A DNA stretch of 64,000 nucleotides from Halobellus sp. MBLA0158. Its GTDB lineage: Archaea > Halobacteriota > Halobacteria > Halobacteriales > Haloferacaceae. The notes under the pieces are model-generated. The model had not been told where the DNA came from, ran no database searches, and saw nothing but the letters and a program-made list of their open reading frames with translations. Location: positions 3,038,001 through 3,102,000 of the forward strand of contig NZ_JBGNYA010000001.1 in NCBI RefSeq assembly GCF_041477585.1, in the 5' to 3' direction. The position numbers and the translations under genes are program-made. Below, in pieces: positions 9,069 to 18,947 of this stretch (positions within the stretch are counted from its first letter, which is position 1; every line of letters begins with the position of its first letter).

Positions 9069-9446
9069 ATGCAGGACCAAGGACGCTCCAAGCGGAAGCG
9101 GACCGGCGGCCGACGCCGACGCTCGCACAAGAAGACGCGCCACCAGCTGGGCCGCCAGCCCGCCGAGACCACCGTCGGCGAGCCGCGCTTCCAGACCATC
9201 GACTCCCGCGGCAACGACACGAAGGTCCGCGCGCTCTCGACGGACGTCGCGCAGGTCGCCGAAGACGGCGAGACGACCGAAGCGGAGATCGAGAACGTGA
9301 TCGAGAACCCCGCGAACGTCAACTACGCTCGTCGGAACATCATCACGAAGGGCGCGATCATCGAGACCAGCGAGGGCACCGCCCGCGTCACCTCCCGCCC
9401 CGGCCAGACCGGCCAGGTCAACGCCGTCCTCGTCGACGAGGAGTAA
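9069..9446 (+). CDS. rps8e: 30S ribosomal protein S8e
   Basis: 125 residues. The basic N-terminus (QDQGRSKRKRTGGRRRR, residues 2-18) and the C-terminal half (NIITKGAIIETSEGTARVTSRPGQ) are diagnostic for archaeal/eukaryotic S8e. The ATG at 9069 gives the normal N-terminus. It stands alone, with the structured region at 8861-8985 upstream. Confidence 0.96.
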   Translation: MQDQGRSKRKRTGGRRRRSHKKTRHQLGRQPAETTVGEPRFQTIDSRGNDTKVRALSTDVAQVAEDGETTEAEIENVIENPANVNYARRNIITKGAIIETSEGTARVTSRPGQTGQVNAVLVDEE

Positions 9447-9504
9447 CGCCGTCTTCTCTCCGTTTTCCGCGACCGCGAGCGGCGGCGCTGGCTTCCGACT
9501 CCCT

Positions 9505-10506
9505 TTACGGGGTCGGCGCGGCCTTCTGGAGCGCGGTCTCGGCGATGTTGCCGCCGTAGTCCGCGCTCCGCGAGACGGAGTCGACGATGAGCCCCAGGAG
9601 CTGCGCGCGCGCCGGATCGAGGTCGCGCAGGAGCTCGTCGATCCGGCGCGCGCGCTCGTCGATCTTCTGGACGGACTCGCGGGCGTCGTTGGCCAGCCGG
9701 GTGGCCTCGTCGCTTTCGTCAGCCAGGAGTGCGTCCATCCCGCCGTCGACGATCTCGCGGGCCTCCTCGTGGAGCTCGTAGAGGGCGTCGATCACCTCCT
9801 CGGGGACGGGACGCTCGAACTCCAGGGTGAGGTGGGCGATCTTCGTCGCGTGGTCGGCGATGCGCTCCAGCTGGCGGGCCGCGGACTGGTAGTCGAAGCA
9901 GACCTCGCGGGGGAGGCCGAGCTCCTCGGCGGCCTTCGGCGTGCGGAGCGTCGCGCGGAAGATGCGCGAGACGACCATCCAGAGGCGGTCGACGTCGTCG
10001 TCCCGCTGGATCACATCGCGGGCCATATCCGTGTCCAGTTCCGCGAGCGCGTCGACCGCGTCCGAGAGCATCGACAGCGAGATGAGGCGCATCCGGCGGA
10101 CGGCGGTGTGGATCGACAGCTCAGCCGAGTCCAGGAGGTCGCGGATGACGACCGTGTCGCGGGTCTCCTCCAGCACTTCGAGGCCGACGAGGCTCTGGGT
10201 CGCCTCCCGGATAGTCCGGCGCTGGTCGGTCGTGATCCGGGAGCTCTCGAGGTTGATGATGTCGAAGCCGCTCACGTACATCGTCATCACCGCGCGCGTG
10301 AGTTCGTCGCCCTCCAGGTCCGTGACGTCGAGGGTGCCCTCAGTACGCTCGTCCTCGTTCGCGGGCGCGAGAAACAGCGAGTCGCCCTCGGGGTAGAACT
10401 CCACGACGCTCCCCGCCGAGACGTCGTTTTCGGTCGCCCACTCCTTCGGGATCGAGACGGTGTACGTCGAGCCGCCGGTGACCTGCACCTTCCGCGTTTC
10501 GACCAT
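9505..10506 (-). CDS. AbrB-PhoU fusion, phosphate uptake regulator
   Basis: 333 residues. An N-terminal SpoVT/AbrB swapped-hairpin DNA-binding domain (VQVTGGSTYTVSIPKEWA, about residues 8-25) is followed by two PhoU-type helical repeats with the metal-binding E/D-rich motifs (RQLERIADHATKIA near 215). This archaeal fusion is usually linked to pst genes and probably represses or senses phosphate uptake. It diverges from pstS across a 388-base regulatory region, with a TATA-like ATTTATATTCC about 20-25 bases before its start. Confidence 0.9.
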   Translation of the reverse strand: MVETRKVQVTGGSTYTVSIPKEWATENDVSAGSVVEFYPEGDSLFLAPANEDERTEGTLDVTDLEGDELTRAVMTMYVSGFDIINLESSRITTDQRRTIREATQSLVGLEVLEETRDTVVIRDLLDSAELSIHTAVRRMRLISLSMLSDAVDALAELDTDMARDVIQRDDDVDRLWMVVSRIFRATLRTPKAAEELGLPREVCFDYQSAARQLERIADHATKIAHLTLEFERPVPEEVIDALYELHEEAREIVDGGMDALLADESDEATRLANDARESVQKIDERARRIDELLRDLDPARAQLLGLIVDSVSRSADYGGNIAETALQKAAPTP

Positions 10507-10894
10507 ACGCGGGCGTTACGAACCTCGGAATATAAATGTGCCTATAGATATATAGTCGGCAGTCGCGAGTCCGAACAGTTCGGTGGCTCGTTCCCCGTGG
10601 GGAGTGCTATTGATCCGCATAGAGGTATCCGTGGAGAGACCCCGTTTGCGGCGCCGTCAATCGCGGGAGGACACACTGTATCCATAACGGTCGTTATCTG
10701 GGTCTTTGAACCCTTTATCGGGGATATTCCCGCTCGTCGGTCGAACAGGAAGTTGGCGTCTCGCGCCGTCGAACGACGAGGCCGGGCCGTCGTCAACGGC
10801 GACTCGCTTGCGAGAAGTCATCATACGTACTGCTATTTTATCTATATAGTTATATTAGTAGACGTTTTATCCGTCATCCGGGTACTCGCAGTCG
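10507..10894. promoter_or_regulatory. Divergent promoter region between the AbrB-PhoU gene and pstS
   Basis: Both ends carry a TATA box at leaderless spacing: minus strand about 10,530-10,537, plus strand TTTTATCC at 10,865-10,872. Immediately upstream of each is a similar AT-rich imperfect palindrome: CTATAGATATATAG (10,542-10,555) and CTATATAGTTATATTAG (10,842-10,858). They are good candidates for a phosphate-response site. A third dyad, ATAACG-GT-CGTTAT, is at 10,684-10,697. No gene is seen inside. Confidence 0.55.
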
Positions 10895-11938
10895 ATGACG
10901 CGCGACAGCACGCAGACTCGTGGGCTCTCACGCCGGAAATTCATCGCCGCCTCGGGCGCGCTCGGCGTCGCCGGGCTCGCCGGCTGCACGCAGAGCAACA
11001 CGGGCGGCGGGTCGACCGAGGAGCCGACGGACGGGTCCGACGATTCGGGTGACTCCGACGGCTCCGACAGCCTCTCGGGGGAGATCGCCATCGCGGGCTC
11101 TTCGACGGTCTTCCCGCTCGCGACCGCGATGGCCCAGCGGTTCCAGGAGAACCACAGCGGCGTCGACATCAGCCTCCAGTCGACGGGGTCGGGCGGCGGC
11201 TTCGCGAACTACTTCTGTACGGGCCAGACCGACTTCAACAACGCCTCGCGGCCGATCCAGCCCGAGGAGGAAGACCAGTGTTCGGAAAACGACGTCGACC
11301 CCGTCGAGCTCAAGGTCGCGACCGACGCGCTGACGGTCATCGTCAACACCGACAACGACTGGATCGGCGACGGGCTCACCGTCGAGCAGCTCGACGAGAT
11401 CTGGTCGGCCGACTCGGCGCCGGAGACGTGGGCCGACGTCAACTCCGAGTGGCCGGACGAGCCGCTCGAACTGTACGGCCCCTCCGACGCCTCCGGGACG
11501 TACGACTACTTCCACGAGGCGATCCTCGGCGAGGAGGGCAGCCACCGCCAGGACTACTCGCCGACCGAGCAGGACCGGACGATCATCCAGGGCGTCGCCG
11601 GCTCGGAGTACGCGATGGGCTACCTCGGCTACGCCTACTACAGCGAGAACCAGGACACGGTCCAGGCCGTGCCGATCAGCGACGGCGACGGCGAGTACGT
11701 CGAGCCGTCCCTCGAAACGGCGCTCGCCGGCGACTACACGCCGCTGTCGCGCCCGCTCTTCACCTACCCCAAGGTCTCGGCGCTGGAGGAAGAACACATC
11801 GCCTCCTTCGCCCGCTTCTGGATCGAGAACGCCACGAGCCGCGACATCGTCGCCGACGAGGTCGGCTACGTGCCCCTGAGCGACGAGGAGCAATCGGAGA
11901 TGCTGTCGCGCCTCGACGAAGCGACGGGGTCGAACTGA
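10895..11938 (+). CDS. pstS: Phosphate ABC transporter substrate-binding lipoprotein PstS
   Basis: 347 residues with a twin-arginine lipoprotein signal (SRRKFIAASG ... LAGC, cysteine at about residue 30) and an acidic Ser/Thr/Asp linker. The PstS fold has phosphate-binding signatures (IAGSSTVFP near 65 and LYGPSDASGTYDYF near 192). It binds phosphate outside the membrane and delivers it to PstCA. First gene of the pst locus. The gap to pstC (11,939-12,005) has a short dyad plus T-run (GCGCTTTTTCG) that may lower downstream expression. Confidence 0.95.
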   Translation: MTRDSTQTRGLSRRKFIAASGALGVAGLAGCTQSNTGGGSTEEPTDGSDDSGDSDGSDSLSGEIAIAGSSTVFPLATAMAQRFQENHSGVDISLQSTGSGGGFANYFCTGQTDFNNASRPIQPEEEDQCSENDVDPVELKVATDALTVIVNTDNDWIGDGLTVEQLDEIWSADSAPETWADVNSEWPDEPLELYGPSDASGTYDYFHEAILGEEGSHRQDYSPTEQDRTIIQGVAGSEYAMGYLGYAYYSENQDTVQAVPISDGDGEYVEPSLETALAGDYTPLSRPLFTYPKVSALEEEHIASFARFWIENATSRDIVADEVGYVPLSDEEQSEMLSRLDEATGSN

Positions 11939-12005
11939 CCGCGCGCCCGCGAGCACGGAACAGGTAACGAAGCGCTTTTTCGTACCCCAGTAATCCCACC
12001 ATACA

Positions 12006-12965
12006 ATGAGCACAGACGAGTTGGAGGCCGACCTCACCCGGCAGACCGAAAACTCACCGCGAGAACTCCTGACCCGGACGTTCTTCTTCCTGTGCGCCGG
12101 CCTCTCGATCGTCACCACGATCAGTATCGTCGTGTTGCTCGTGACCGAGGCCGCGAAGTTCTTCACGATCACCGCGCCGCTTATGGGCGTCGCGGGGGAG
12201 ACGGCCTCGCTCGTCGACTTCCTCACCGGCACGTCCTGGCAGATCAACAGCGGGCAGTTCGGCGTGCTGGCGCTGGTCTCGGCGACGCTTATGATCACGA
12301 TCGGCTCGGCGGTCATCGCGATTCCCCTCGGCGTCGCGACCGCGATCTACCTCAGCGAGTACGCCAGCCAGCGGGCCCGGTCGGTGCTCAAGCCCGCCTT
12401 GGAGATCCTCGCCGGGGTCCCGACGGTCGTCTACGGCTTCTTCGCGCTGATCTACATCACGCCCGCGCTCTCGACGGTCTTCCCCAGCATCGGGACGTTC
12501 AACATGCTCTCGGCCAGCATCGTCGTCGGCATCATGATCATCCCGATGGTCGCGTCGATCTCCGAGGACGCGATGTCGGCCGTCCCCGACGACCTCCGGC
12601 AGGCGGGCTACGGGATGGGCGCGACGAAGTTCGACGTCGCGACCGGCATCGTCGTCCCCGCGGCGCTGTCGGGGATCTTCTCCTCGTTCATCCTGGCACT
12701 CTCGCGGGCCATCGGCGAGACGATGGCCGTCACCATCGCCGCCGGGTCGCGGGCGCAGTTCCTCAATCCCCTGAACCCCGCCTCCTACCTGGAAGGCGCG
12801 CTGCCGATGACCGCCGCGATGGTCCAGCTCCTCTTGGGCGACATCACCGGCGGCGGTCTCGCCTACCGGAGCCTCTTTGCGATCGGCTTGGTCCTCTTCG
12901 TCATCACCCTCGTCATGAACGTCATCAGCGACTTCGTCGCCCAGCGGTACCGGGAGGAGTACTGA
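12006..12965 (+). CDS. pstC: Phosphate ABC transporter permease PstC
   Basis: 319 residues, six predicted membrane helices, and the permease EAA-loop signature (LRQAGYGMGATKFDVATGIVVP, about residues 199-220). Forms the membrane channel with PstA. It follows pstS and is one base before pstA. Confidence 0.95.
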   Translation: MSTDELEADLTRQTENSPRELLTRTFFFLCAGLSIVTTISIVVLLVTEAAKFFTITAPLMGVAGETASLVDFLTGTSWQINSGQFGVLALVSATLMITIGSAVIAIPLGVATAIYLSEYASQRARSVLKPALEILAGVPTVVYGFFALIYITPALSTVFPSIGTFNMLSASIVVGIMIIPMVASISEDAMSAVPDDLRQAGYGMGATKFDVATGIVVPAALSGIFSSFILALSRAIGETMAVTIAAGSRAQFLNPLNPASYLEGALPMTAAMVQLLLGDITGGGLAYRSLFAIGLVLFVITLVMNVISDFVAQRYREEY

Positions 12966-12966
12966 G

Positions 12967-14616
12967 ATGGCCGCAGAGAGCAAACGGATCGAAGACTTCG
13001 GCCAGGTCAGCCGCACCGTGGGGACGGTCTTCCGCTATCTCCTGCTCGCGGCGACGATGTTCGGCATCGTCACGCTCGCGGTCCTTCTGGTCTACGTCGC
13101 CAACGACGCGATCCAGCCGCTCTCGGCCGACGCCGGCTGGTACCTCGTCTACTTCCTCACGCTCGTCGCGCCGACGGCGGCGGTCGGCTGGTACGTCCGT
13201 CGTCGGGACCGCGAGGCCTTCGCCTTCGGCGTCTTCCTCGTCGGCCTGCTCGTCGTCTCGCTGATGTTCAGCGGGGGCGTCGGCCTGCTCGTCGTCGACG
13301 TCGTGCCGCCGCTCGTCGCGTTCGCGTTCGCGATCGCGCTCGTCGTGCCCGTCGGGGTCTCGGTGGGCCTGACGCGGTACGCCCACCGGATCGCCTTCAC
13401 GCCGCGGCTCGCGATCACGACGCTCGCGTTCTACCTCTCCTTACTCGGGATCCCGGGCCCGCTCGGCGGCGTGCTCGGCGTCCCCCAACTGGTCCCGAGC
13501 CTCGCGCAGGCGATCCAGGGCATCCCCGTCATCCCGGTCGACTGGATGATGGTCGGCACCGTGATCGGCGGCGCCGCCGCGGGCGCGACGGCCGCGTACG
13601 TCGCGGGCGTCCGCGACGCCCGAACCGGGCTGTACGCCGGCGCCGCGGCGTTCGTCGCCGTCCTCGCGAGCGCCGTGGTCGGGCCGCTCGCGGGGCTCAG
13701 TTCGGTCCCGGCGATCGTCGTCACCGGCGTCGCGCTCGTCCCGACCGCGACGTACGCCTGGCGCGGGGCGTTCACCGAGGAGCGCCGGCCGGCCGGCGTC
13801 GGCTTCGCCGCGGTCGTCGTGGGCGGCGCGCTCGTCGGCGCGGTCGCGGTCGACGCGCTCGGCTTCGCCGGGCCGCAGTCGTGGGTCGACTGGGGCTTCC
13901 TGACCAGCTCCCACAGCGGGACCGCGGTCGACGCCGGGCTCTACCCGGCGATCGGCGGGTCGATCCTCCTGATGGCGACGGTCGCGGCGCTGTCGTTCCC
14001 CCTGGGGGTCGGCGCCGCGGTCTACCTGGAGGAGTACGCGCCCGACAACGCGCTCACGCGCTTCGTCGACGTCAACATCTCGAACCTCGCGGGCGTCCCC
14101 TCGGTGGTCTACGGCCTGCTCGGCCTGGGCGTGTTCGTGACCTACCTCGGCCAACCGCCGGGGACGGTGCTCGTCGGCGGCGCGACGCTCGCGCTGTTGA
14201 TCCTCCCGATCGTCATCATCTCCGCGCGCGAGGCGATCCGCTCTGTGCCCTCGGACCTCCGCCAGGCCTCCTACGGGATGGGCGCGACGCGGTGGCAGAC
14301 CGTCCGCAACGTGGTCCTGCCGGAGGCGTTCCCCGGCATCCTCACGGGAACGATCCTCGCGCTGGGGCGGGCGATCGGCGAGACCGCGCCGCTGATCATG
14401 ATCGGCGCGCCGAACGTCGTCTTCAACCTCCCGAGCACGCTCTCCTCGAAGGTGAGCGCGATGCCGCTCCAGGTGTACGCGTGGTCGAGCCTCTTCGCGA
14501 GCGAGGACTTCTACACGAAGGCCGTCCCGGCCGGCGTGGTGGTCCTCCTCGCCGTCCTCCTGGCGATGAACTCGGTCGCGATCGTGCTCCGGAACAAGTT
14601 TGAGCGAACAGGGTGA
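12967..14616 (+). CDS. pstA: Phosphate ABC transporter permease PstA, long haloarchaeal form
   Basis: 549 residues, against about 280-300 in bacteria. The first membrane helix (about 22-45) and the C-terminal half (about 315-549, with [22 protein letters not shown]) are normal PstA. Between them lies an extra block of about 230 residues with roughly seven hydrophobic helices. Long PstA proteins of this kind are, to my knowledge, usual in haloarchaea; the function of the insert is unknown. The gene starts directly after the pstC stop. Confidence 0.92.
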   Translation: MAAESKRIEDFGQVSRTVGTVFRYLLLAATMFGIVTLAVLLVYVANDAIQPLSADAGWYLVYFLTLVAPTAAVGWYVRRRDREAFAFGVFLVGLLVVSLMFSGGVGLLVVDVVPPLVAFAFAIALVVPVGVSVGLTRYAHRIAFTPRLAITTLAFYLSLLGIPGPLGGVLGVPQLVPSLAQAIQGIPVIPVDWMMVGTVIGGAAAGATAAYVAGVRDARTGLYAGAAAFVAVLASAVVGPLAGLSSVPAIVVTGVALVPTATYAWRGAFTEERRPAGVGFAAVVVGGALVGAVAVDALGFAGPQSWVDWGFLTSSHSGTAVDAGLYPAIGGSILLMATVAALSFPLGVGAAVYLEEYAPDNALTRFVDVNISNLAGVPSVVYGLLGLGVFVTYLGQPPGTVLVGGATLALLILPIVIISAREAIRSVPSDLRQASYGMGATRWQTVRNVVLPEAFPGILTGTILALGRAIGETAPLIMIGAPNVVFNLPSTLSSKVSAMPLQVYAWSSLFASEDFYTKAVPAGVVVLLAVLLAMNSVAIVLRNKFERTG

Positions 14617-14627
14617 GTTACGACACA

Positions 14628-15500
14628 ATGAGCCAACAGAACACGGACGAATCGAGCGGCGGTGGCGACTCGCCGGACCCCACGGACGACGAGATGCTGA
14701 TCCAGACCGACGTCAGCGAGAGCGTGTCGTCGTCGGGGTCGACGCGGCGCGAGACCGTCGTCCGCGCCGAGGACATCAACGTCTGGTACGGCGACGACCA
14801 GGCGCTCCAGGACATCACGCTGTCGATCCCCGAAAAGAGCGTCACCGCGATGGTCGGCCCCTCGGGCTGCGGGAAGTCGACGTTCCTCCGGTGTATCAAC
14901 CGGATGAACGACCTCATCGACAGCGCGCGCGTCGAGGGCGACCTCTACCTCCGGGGCAAGAACGTCTACGACGACGACGTCGATCCCGTGGCGCTCCGGC
15001 GACGAGTGGGAATGGTCTTCCAGAAGCCCAACCCCTTCCCGAAGAGCATCTACGACAACGTCACCTACGGGCTGGAGATCCAGAACAAGGGCGGCGACTA
15101 CGACGAGATCGTCGAGCGCTCGCTGAAGCGGGCCGCGCTGTGGGACGAGGTGAAAGACCAGCTCGACGAGTCGGGGCTGGACCTCTCGGGGGGCCAGCAA
15201 CAGCGGCTCTGCATCGCCCGCGCGATCGCGCCCGACCCGGAGGTCCTCCTGATGGACGAGCCCGCCTCGGCGCTGGACCCGGTCGCGACCTCCCAGATCG
15301 AAGACCTCATCGAGGAGCTCGCCCAGGACTACACCGTCGTCATCGTCACGCACAACATGCAGCAGGCCGCGCGCATCTCCGATCAGACCGCCGTCTTCCT
15401 CACCGGCGGCGAGCTCGTCGAGTTCGACGACACCCAGAAGATCTTCGAGAACCCCGAGAGCCAGCGCGTCGAAGACTACATCACGGGCAAGTTCGGGTAG
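14628..15500 (+). CDS. pstB: Phosphate ABC transporter ATP-binding protein PstB
   Basis: 290 residues with Walker [10 protein letters not shown] (77-85), the signature [14 protein letters not shown], Walker B VLLMDEP and the D-loop SALDP: a complete PstB. About 45 acidic, low-complexity residues precede the ABC domain. I use the ATG at 14,628; an in-frame GTG at 14,613, overlapping the pstA stop, would add five residues. Confidence 0.95.
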   Translation: MSQQNTDESSGGGDSPDPTDDEMLIQTDVSESVSSSGSTRRETVVRAEDINVWYGDDQALQDITLSIPEKSVTAMVGPSGCGKSTFLRCINRMNDLIDSARVEGDLYLRGKNVYDDDVDPVALRRRVGMVFQKPNPFPKSIYDNVTYGLEIQNKGGDYDEIVERSLKRAALWDEVKDQLDESGLDLSGGQQQRLCIARAIAPDPEVLLMDEPASALDPVATSQIEDLIEELAQDYTVVIVTHNMQQAARISDQTAVFLTGGELVEFDDTQKIFENPESQRVEDYITGKFG

Positions 15501-15582
15501 GTCGCCGGACGTCGGCGCTCCGGGGCGTCGATTCCGCCGCCGCCGCGACACTATTATACTGCCGTCCCGTGTGCGAACAGGT

Positions 15583-16260
15583 ATGCCCAGACAGGAGTAC
15601 CAGGAGTCCCTGTCGAACCTCCGCGACGACGTCCTCTACATGAGCGAGATCGTCGCCGAGCGCCTGCGGTGGGGACTCGACGCGCTCGAACAGAAGGACC
15701 GGGAGACCGCCCAGGAGGTCATCGACGGCGACGACGAGGTAAACCGGATGTACCTCGAACTCGAAGGCGAGTGCGTCGATCTGATCGCGCTCCAGCAGCC
15801 GGTCGCCTCCGACCTGCGGTTCATCGCGGCCACGTTCAAGATCATCACCGACCTCGAACGCATCGGCGACCTGGCGGTGAACCTCGCGCAGTACGCGCTG
15901 GACGCCGACCAGGACGTCTTCCCCGAGGTCGACGTCCAGCAGATCGGCGTCGAGACCCTGGAGATGCTCGACGACGCGATGGCGGCCTACGCCGCCGAGG
16001 AGGCCGAGGCGTGCTACGCCGTCGCCGAGCGCGACGACGAGGTCGACGCGATGTGCGAGGCCGCGAGCGCGACGGTCGTCCGCGACCTCATCGAGAGCGA
16101 CCCGTTCGGCGAGGACGACGCCGACGCCGAGGCGTATATGCAGGACATCTCGCGGCTCCTCCTGACGATCCGGGACCTCGAACGCGTCGGCGACCACGCG
16201 GTCAACATCGCCGCGCGGTCGCTGTATATGATCGAAGACGACGCGGAGCTGCTGTACTGA
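15583..16260 (+). CDS. phoU: Phosphate signalling/uptake protein PhoU
   Basis: 225 residues, two PhoU helical-bundle repeats with the conserved metal-ligand motifs (DLERIGDLAVNLA near 95, DLERVGDHAVNIA near 205). Modulates the Pst transporter. It has its own TATA-like CTATTATAC about 25 bases before the ATG at 15,583 (leaderless), besides possible read-through from pstB. It lacks the AbrB domain of the other PhoU-like protein at 9505. Confidence 0.93.
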   Translation: MPRQEYQESLSNLRDDVLYMSEIVAERLRWGLDALEQKDRETAQEVIDGDDEVNRMYLELEGECVDLIALQQPVASDLRFIAATFKIITDLERIGDLAVNLAQYALDADQDVFPEVDVQQIGVETLEMLDDAMAAYAAEEAEACYAVAERDDEVDAMCEAASATVVRDLIESDPFGEDDADAEAYMQDISRLLLTIRDLERVGDHAVNIAARSLYMIEDDAELLY

Positions 16261-16272
16261 GGCCGATTCGGC

Positions 16273-17688
16273 TCAGAAGATGTTCGCCTGGCGGTAGACG
16301 CTGATCCCGGCGCCGGTGAGCTCGTAGGGCTTCGTCTCCCGGGAGTGGTTCGCGTCGCGGATCTTCTGGATCTCGATCGCCAGCCGCGTCTCCCGGAAGT
16401 CGCTGGGGCGGACGTACTGGAGGACGAACACCGCGTCCGCGAGGTACTCGACGATGCCGAAGCGGGAGACGTAGGCGTTCTCCGGGCTCGCCTCGGAGGT
16501 CATGAGCGTCGTGATGCCGGCGTTCTTCAGCGCGCGGGTGAAGCCGAACACCTGGCTGCGGCGCTGCGGCGCGCTCTCGTACATCATCTCCAGGAGCGAG
16601 ACCGAGTCCAACACCAGCCGGTCGGCGCCGAACTCCGAGATCAGGTCTGGGAGGTCGCTCTGGATGCTGTCGAGGCTGTTCGCCATCTCGATGGGGTCGA
16701 TGTCGACGATCGCCAGTCGATCCTCGTCGACGTAGCGCTCGAACTCCCAGCCCTTCTCGGCCGCCGTGTCGCGGATGCGCTGGTGGCTCTCTTCGAGGGT
16801 GATGTAGACGGCGTCCTCGCCGTGTTCGAGCCCGTGGTTCAGGAACTGGAGGCCGAAGGTCGTCTTCCCCGTCCCGGCCGACCCGATCGCCACCATCAGC
16901 GAGCGCCGCGGGACGCCGCCGAGGATCATATTGTCGAGGCCGTCGATCCCGATGTCCAGGCGTTCGAGTTCCGACTCGAACTCGCCCGCGTCGGCGTCGA
17001 ACCCCTCGGGGCCGTCGTCGAAGTCCGCGAATCCGAAGTCGTCGCCACCGCCGAAATCGTCGCCGCCGCCGAAGTCACCGCCGAAGTCGTCTCCGAAGTC
17101 GTCGCCGCCTCCGAGGCCGCCGAACTCGGGGTCGCCACCGCCGGGGCCGCCGGCGCCACCGGCCCCACCGGAGTCGCCGAACGGATCCTGACTGTCCGGC
17201 CCGGCGCCGACGTCCGGCTCCGGCGCGTCACCGAGCGCGGACGCGAAGTCCACCTCGAAGGGGTTCTCGTCGGTCGGTTCGTCGGCGGCCGAGCCCATCT
17301 GGTCGGCGGCGGCCGATTCGATCCCTGAGTCCGATCCGTCGCCGCCGGCGTCGGATTCGTCCGGAGTTCGCCCGTCGGTCCCTTCGGGCGTCCACTCCAC
17401 GTCGGCCTCGTCCGTTTCCGTGTCTGTATCTGTGCCTGTATCCGTGTTCGCCTCTTCCGTATCGGCTTCCGATCCCGATTCCGATACCGGTCCCGCTTCT
17501 GCTTCCGCGGCCGGTTCGTCGGTCCCGACGATCTCGGTCCCGCCGTCGTCCGCGTCGGCGTCGACATCGGAATCGGCCGCTTCGTCGGCGTCCTCCGTCG
17601 CGTCAGCGCGGTCGGCGTCCTCGTCCGTCTCGGACTCGTCTCTGAGGGCCCGCTCGAACCAATCGTCGTCGTCACTCACGGCACTCAC
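16273..17688 (-). CDS. KaiC/RAD55-type RecA-superfamily ATPase with long acidic N-terminus
   Basis: 471 residues. The first 240 are low complexity: Asp/Glu-rich repeats, then a Gly-Phe-Asp rich block (GGDDFGDDFGG type, about 185-220). The C-terminal RecA-like domain has the P-loop GSAGTGKT (269-276), TLEESHQ with the paired Glu of KaiC-like proteins, and Walker B VLDSVSLLEMM. Haloarchaeal relatives are annotated as HTR-like or RAD55-family ATPases of unknown role. Start is GTG at 17,688 or nine bases later. Confidence 0.85.
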   Translation of the reverse strand: MSAVSDDDDWFERALRDESETDEDADRADATEDADEAADSDVDADADDGGTEIVGTDEPAAEAEAGPVSESGSEADTEEANTDTGTDTDTETDEADVEWTPEGTDGRTPDESDAGGDGSDSGIESAAADQMGSAADEPTDENPFEVDFASALGDAPEPDVGAGPDSQDPFGDSGGAGGAGGPGGGDPEFGGLGGGDDFGDDFGGDFGGGDDFGGGDDFGFADFDDGPEGFDADAGEFESELERLDIGIDGLDNMILGGVPRRSLMVAIGSAGTGKTTFGLQFLNHGLEHGEDAVYITLEESHQRIRDTAAEKGWEFERYVDEDRLAIVDIDPIEMANSLDSIQSDLPDLISEFGADRLVLDSVSLLEMMYESAPQRRSQVFGFTRALKNAGITTLMTSEASPENAYVSRFGIVEYLADAVFVLQYVRPSDFRETRLAIEIQKIRDANHSRETKPYELTGAGISVYRQANIF

Positions 17689-17909
17689 CCGAGCGCAGAC
17701 CTCGGCTCGTGTCCGCGACCGCGCGACTGCGCCTGTGACCGCGCCGCGAACGCGCTTGCATCCGTGCCATCCCCGTCGTCGAGAAGAGGGTCGGCCCGGC
17801 TATGAATGTTGCCCGTGGTGACGCGCGTCGGAGACGATCGGCCGCGGTCGGGCGCGACCCGGTGCGTGACGGAGCCCTTTTTGGCCGGCGCGTCGAACCT
17901 CGCGGCGAG

Positions 17910-18734
17910 ATGAAGGTGGCCATCGTCGCGCAGTGGGACAACGACCGCACGGCGCGGCTCGCGAGCGACATCCGCGAGCGGCTCCGCGCGGAGGACGTCA
18001 CCGTCTGGATCGACGCGGCGACGGCCGCCGAACTCGACGTGTCGGGCCACGCCGTCAGCACGTTCCACATGGCCGATCTGGTGGTCAGCATCGGCGGCGA
18101 CGGGACGTTCCTCTTCGCCGCCCACGGGGCGCAGGACACGCCGGTCCTCGGCGTCAATCTCGGCGAGGTGGGCTTTCTCAACGCCGTCAACCCCGAGGAC
18201 GCGGTCGACGCCGTGCTGCGTGAGGTCCGGCGGTTCCGCGAGGACGGCGACCTCCCGACGCGGTCGATGCCGCGGCTCCAGGCCGCCGGCGAGGGGTGGA
18301 CGCTCCCGCCCGCGGTCAACGAGGTCGTCGTCCAGGGCGCTCGACGGGGCCACGGCGGCGGCGCGACGATCGACGTCCGGATCGACGGCTCCCCTTACGC
18401 CGACGGCCACGCCGACGGCGTCCTCGTGGCGACGCCGACCGGGAGCACCGCGTACAACCTCAGCGAGGACGGGCCGCTCGTCCACCCCGGGGTCCCGGGG
18501 TTCGTCGTCACGCAGATGGCCGACGCCGACGGGCGCCCGCCGCTCGTCGTCGACCGCGACGTGACCGTGACCGTCGCCGTCGCGGACGCCGCGGAGGCCG
18601 TGGTGGTCGTCGACGGGCGGGTCCGCGAGCCGGTCGCGCCGCCCACGGAAGTGACGATCGAACTCGCGGACGACCCGGTTCGGATGGCGGGGCCCGCCTC
18701 CGACTTCTTCGAGGCGCTCGGGAAACTGGACTGA
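17910..18734 (+). CDS. nadK: NAD kinase
   Basis: Makes NADP+ from NAD+. 274 residues. The kinase motif GGDGT is at residues 62-66. The second conserved region [11 protein letters not shown] and the Gly-rich [20 protein letters not shown] motif (about 170-190) follow. The ATG at 17,910 gives a normal N-terminus ([11 protein letters not shown]). Divergent from the KaiC-like gene. Confidence 0.93.
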   Translation: MKVAIVAQWDNDRTARLASDIRERLRAEDVTVWIDAATAAELDVSGHAVSTFHMADLVVSIGGDGTFLFAAHGAQDTPVLGVNLGEVGFLNAVNPEDAVDAVLREVRRFREDGDLPTRSMPRLQAAGEGWTLPPAVNEVVVQGARRGHGGGATIDVRIDGSPYADGHADGVLVATPTGSTAYNLSEDGPLVHPGVPGFVVTQMADADGRPPLVVDRDVTVTVAVADAAEAVVVVDGRVREPVAPPTEVTIELADDPVRMAGPASDFFEALGKLD

Positions 18735-18947
18735 CGGGCGGTCCGGGGATCGGCCTCGCCGTCGACGATGTCGGCCGTATTTCGAGATGATCCGAGATGG
18801 AGAACCGACACGGAAATTCGAGCGACGATGTCGGTTCAATTCGGTTCTGGACCGACAGTATCGGTCGAACGGCGTGGTGTGCGGCCGAGTATCGCACTCT
18901 TTCGCGTATAGCAATCCACATTAACCCCGAACCCGAACCCGTCGGAT

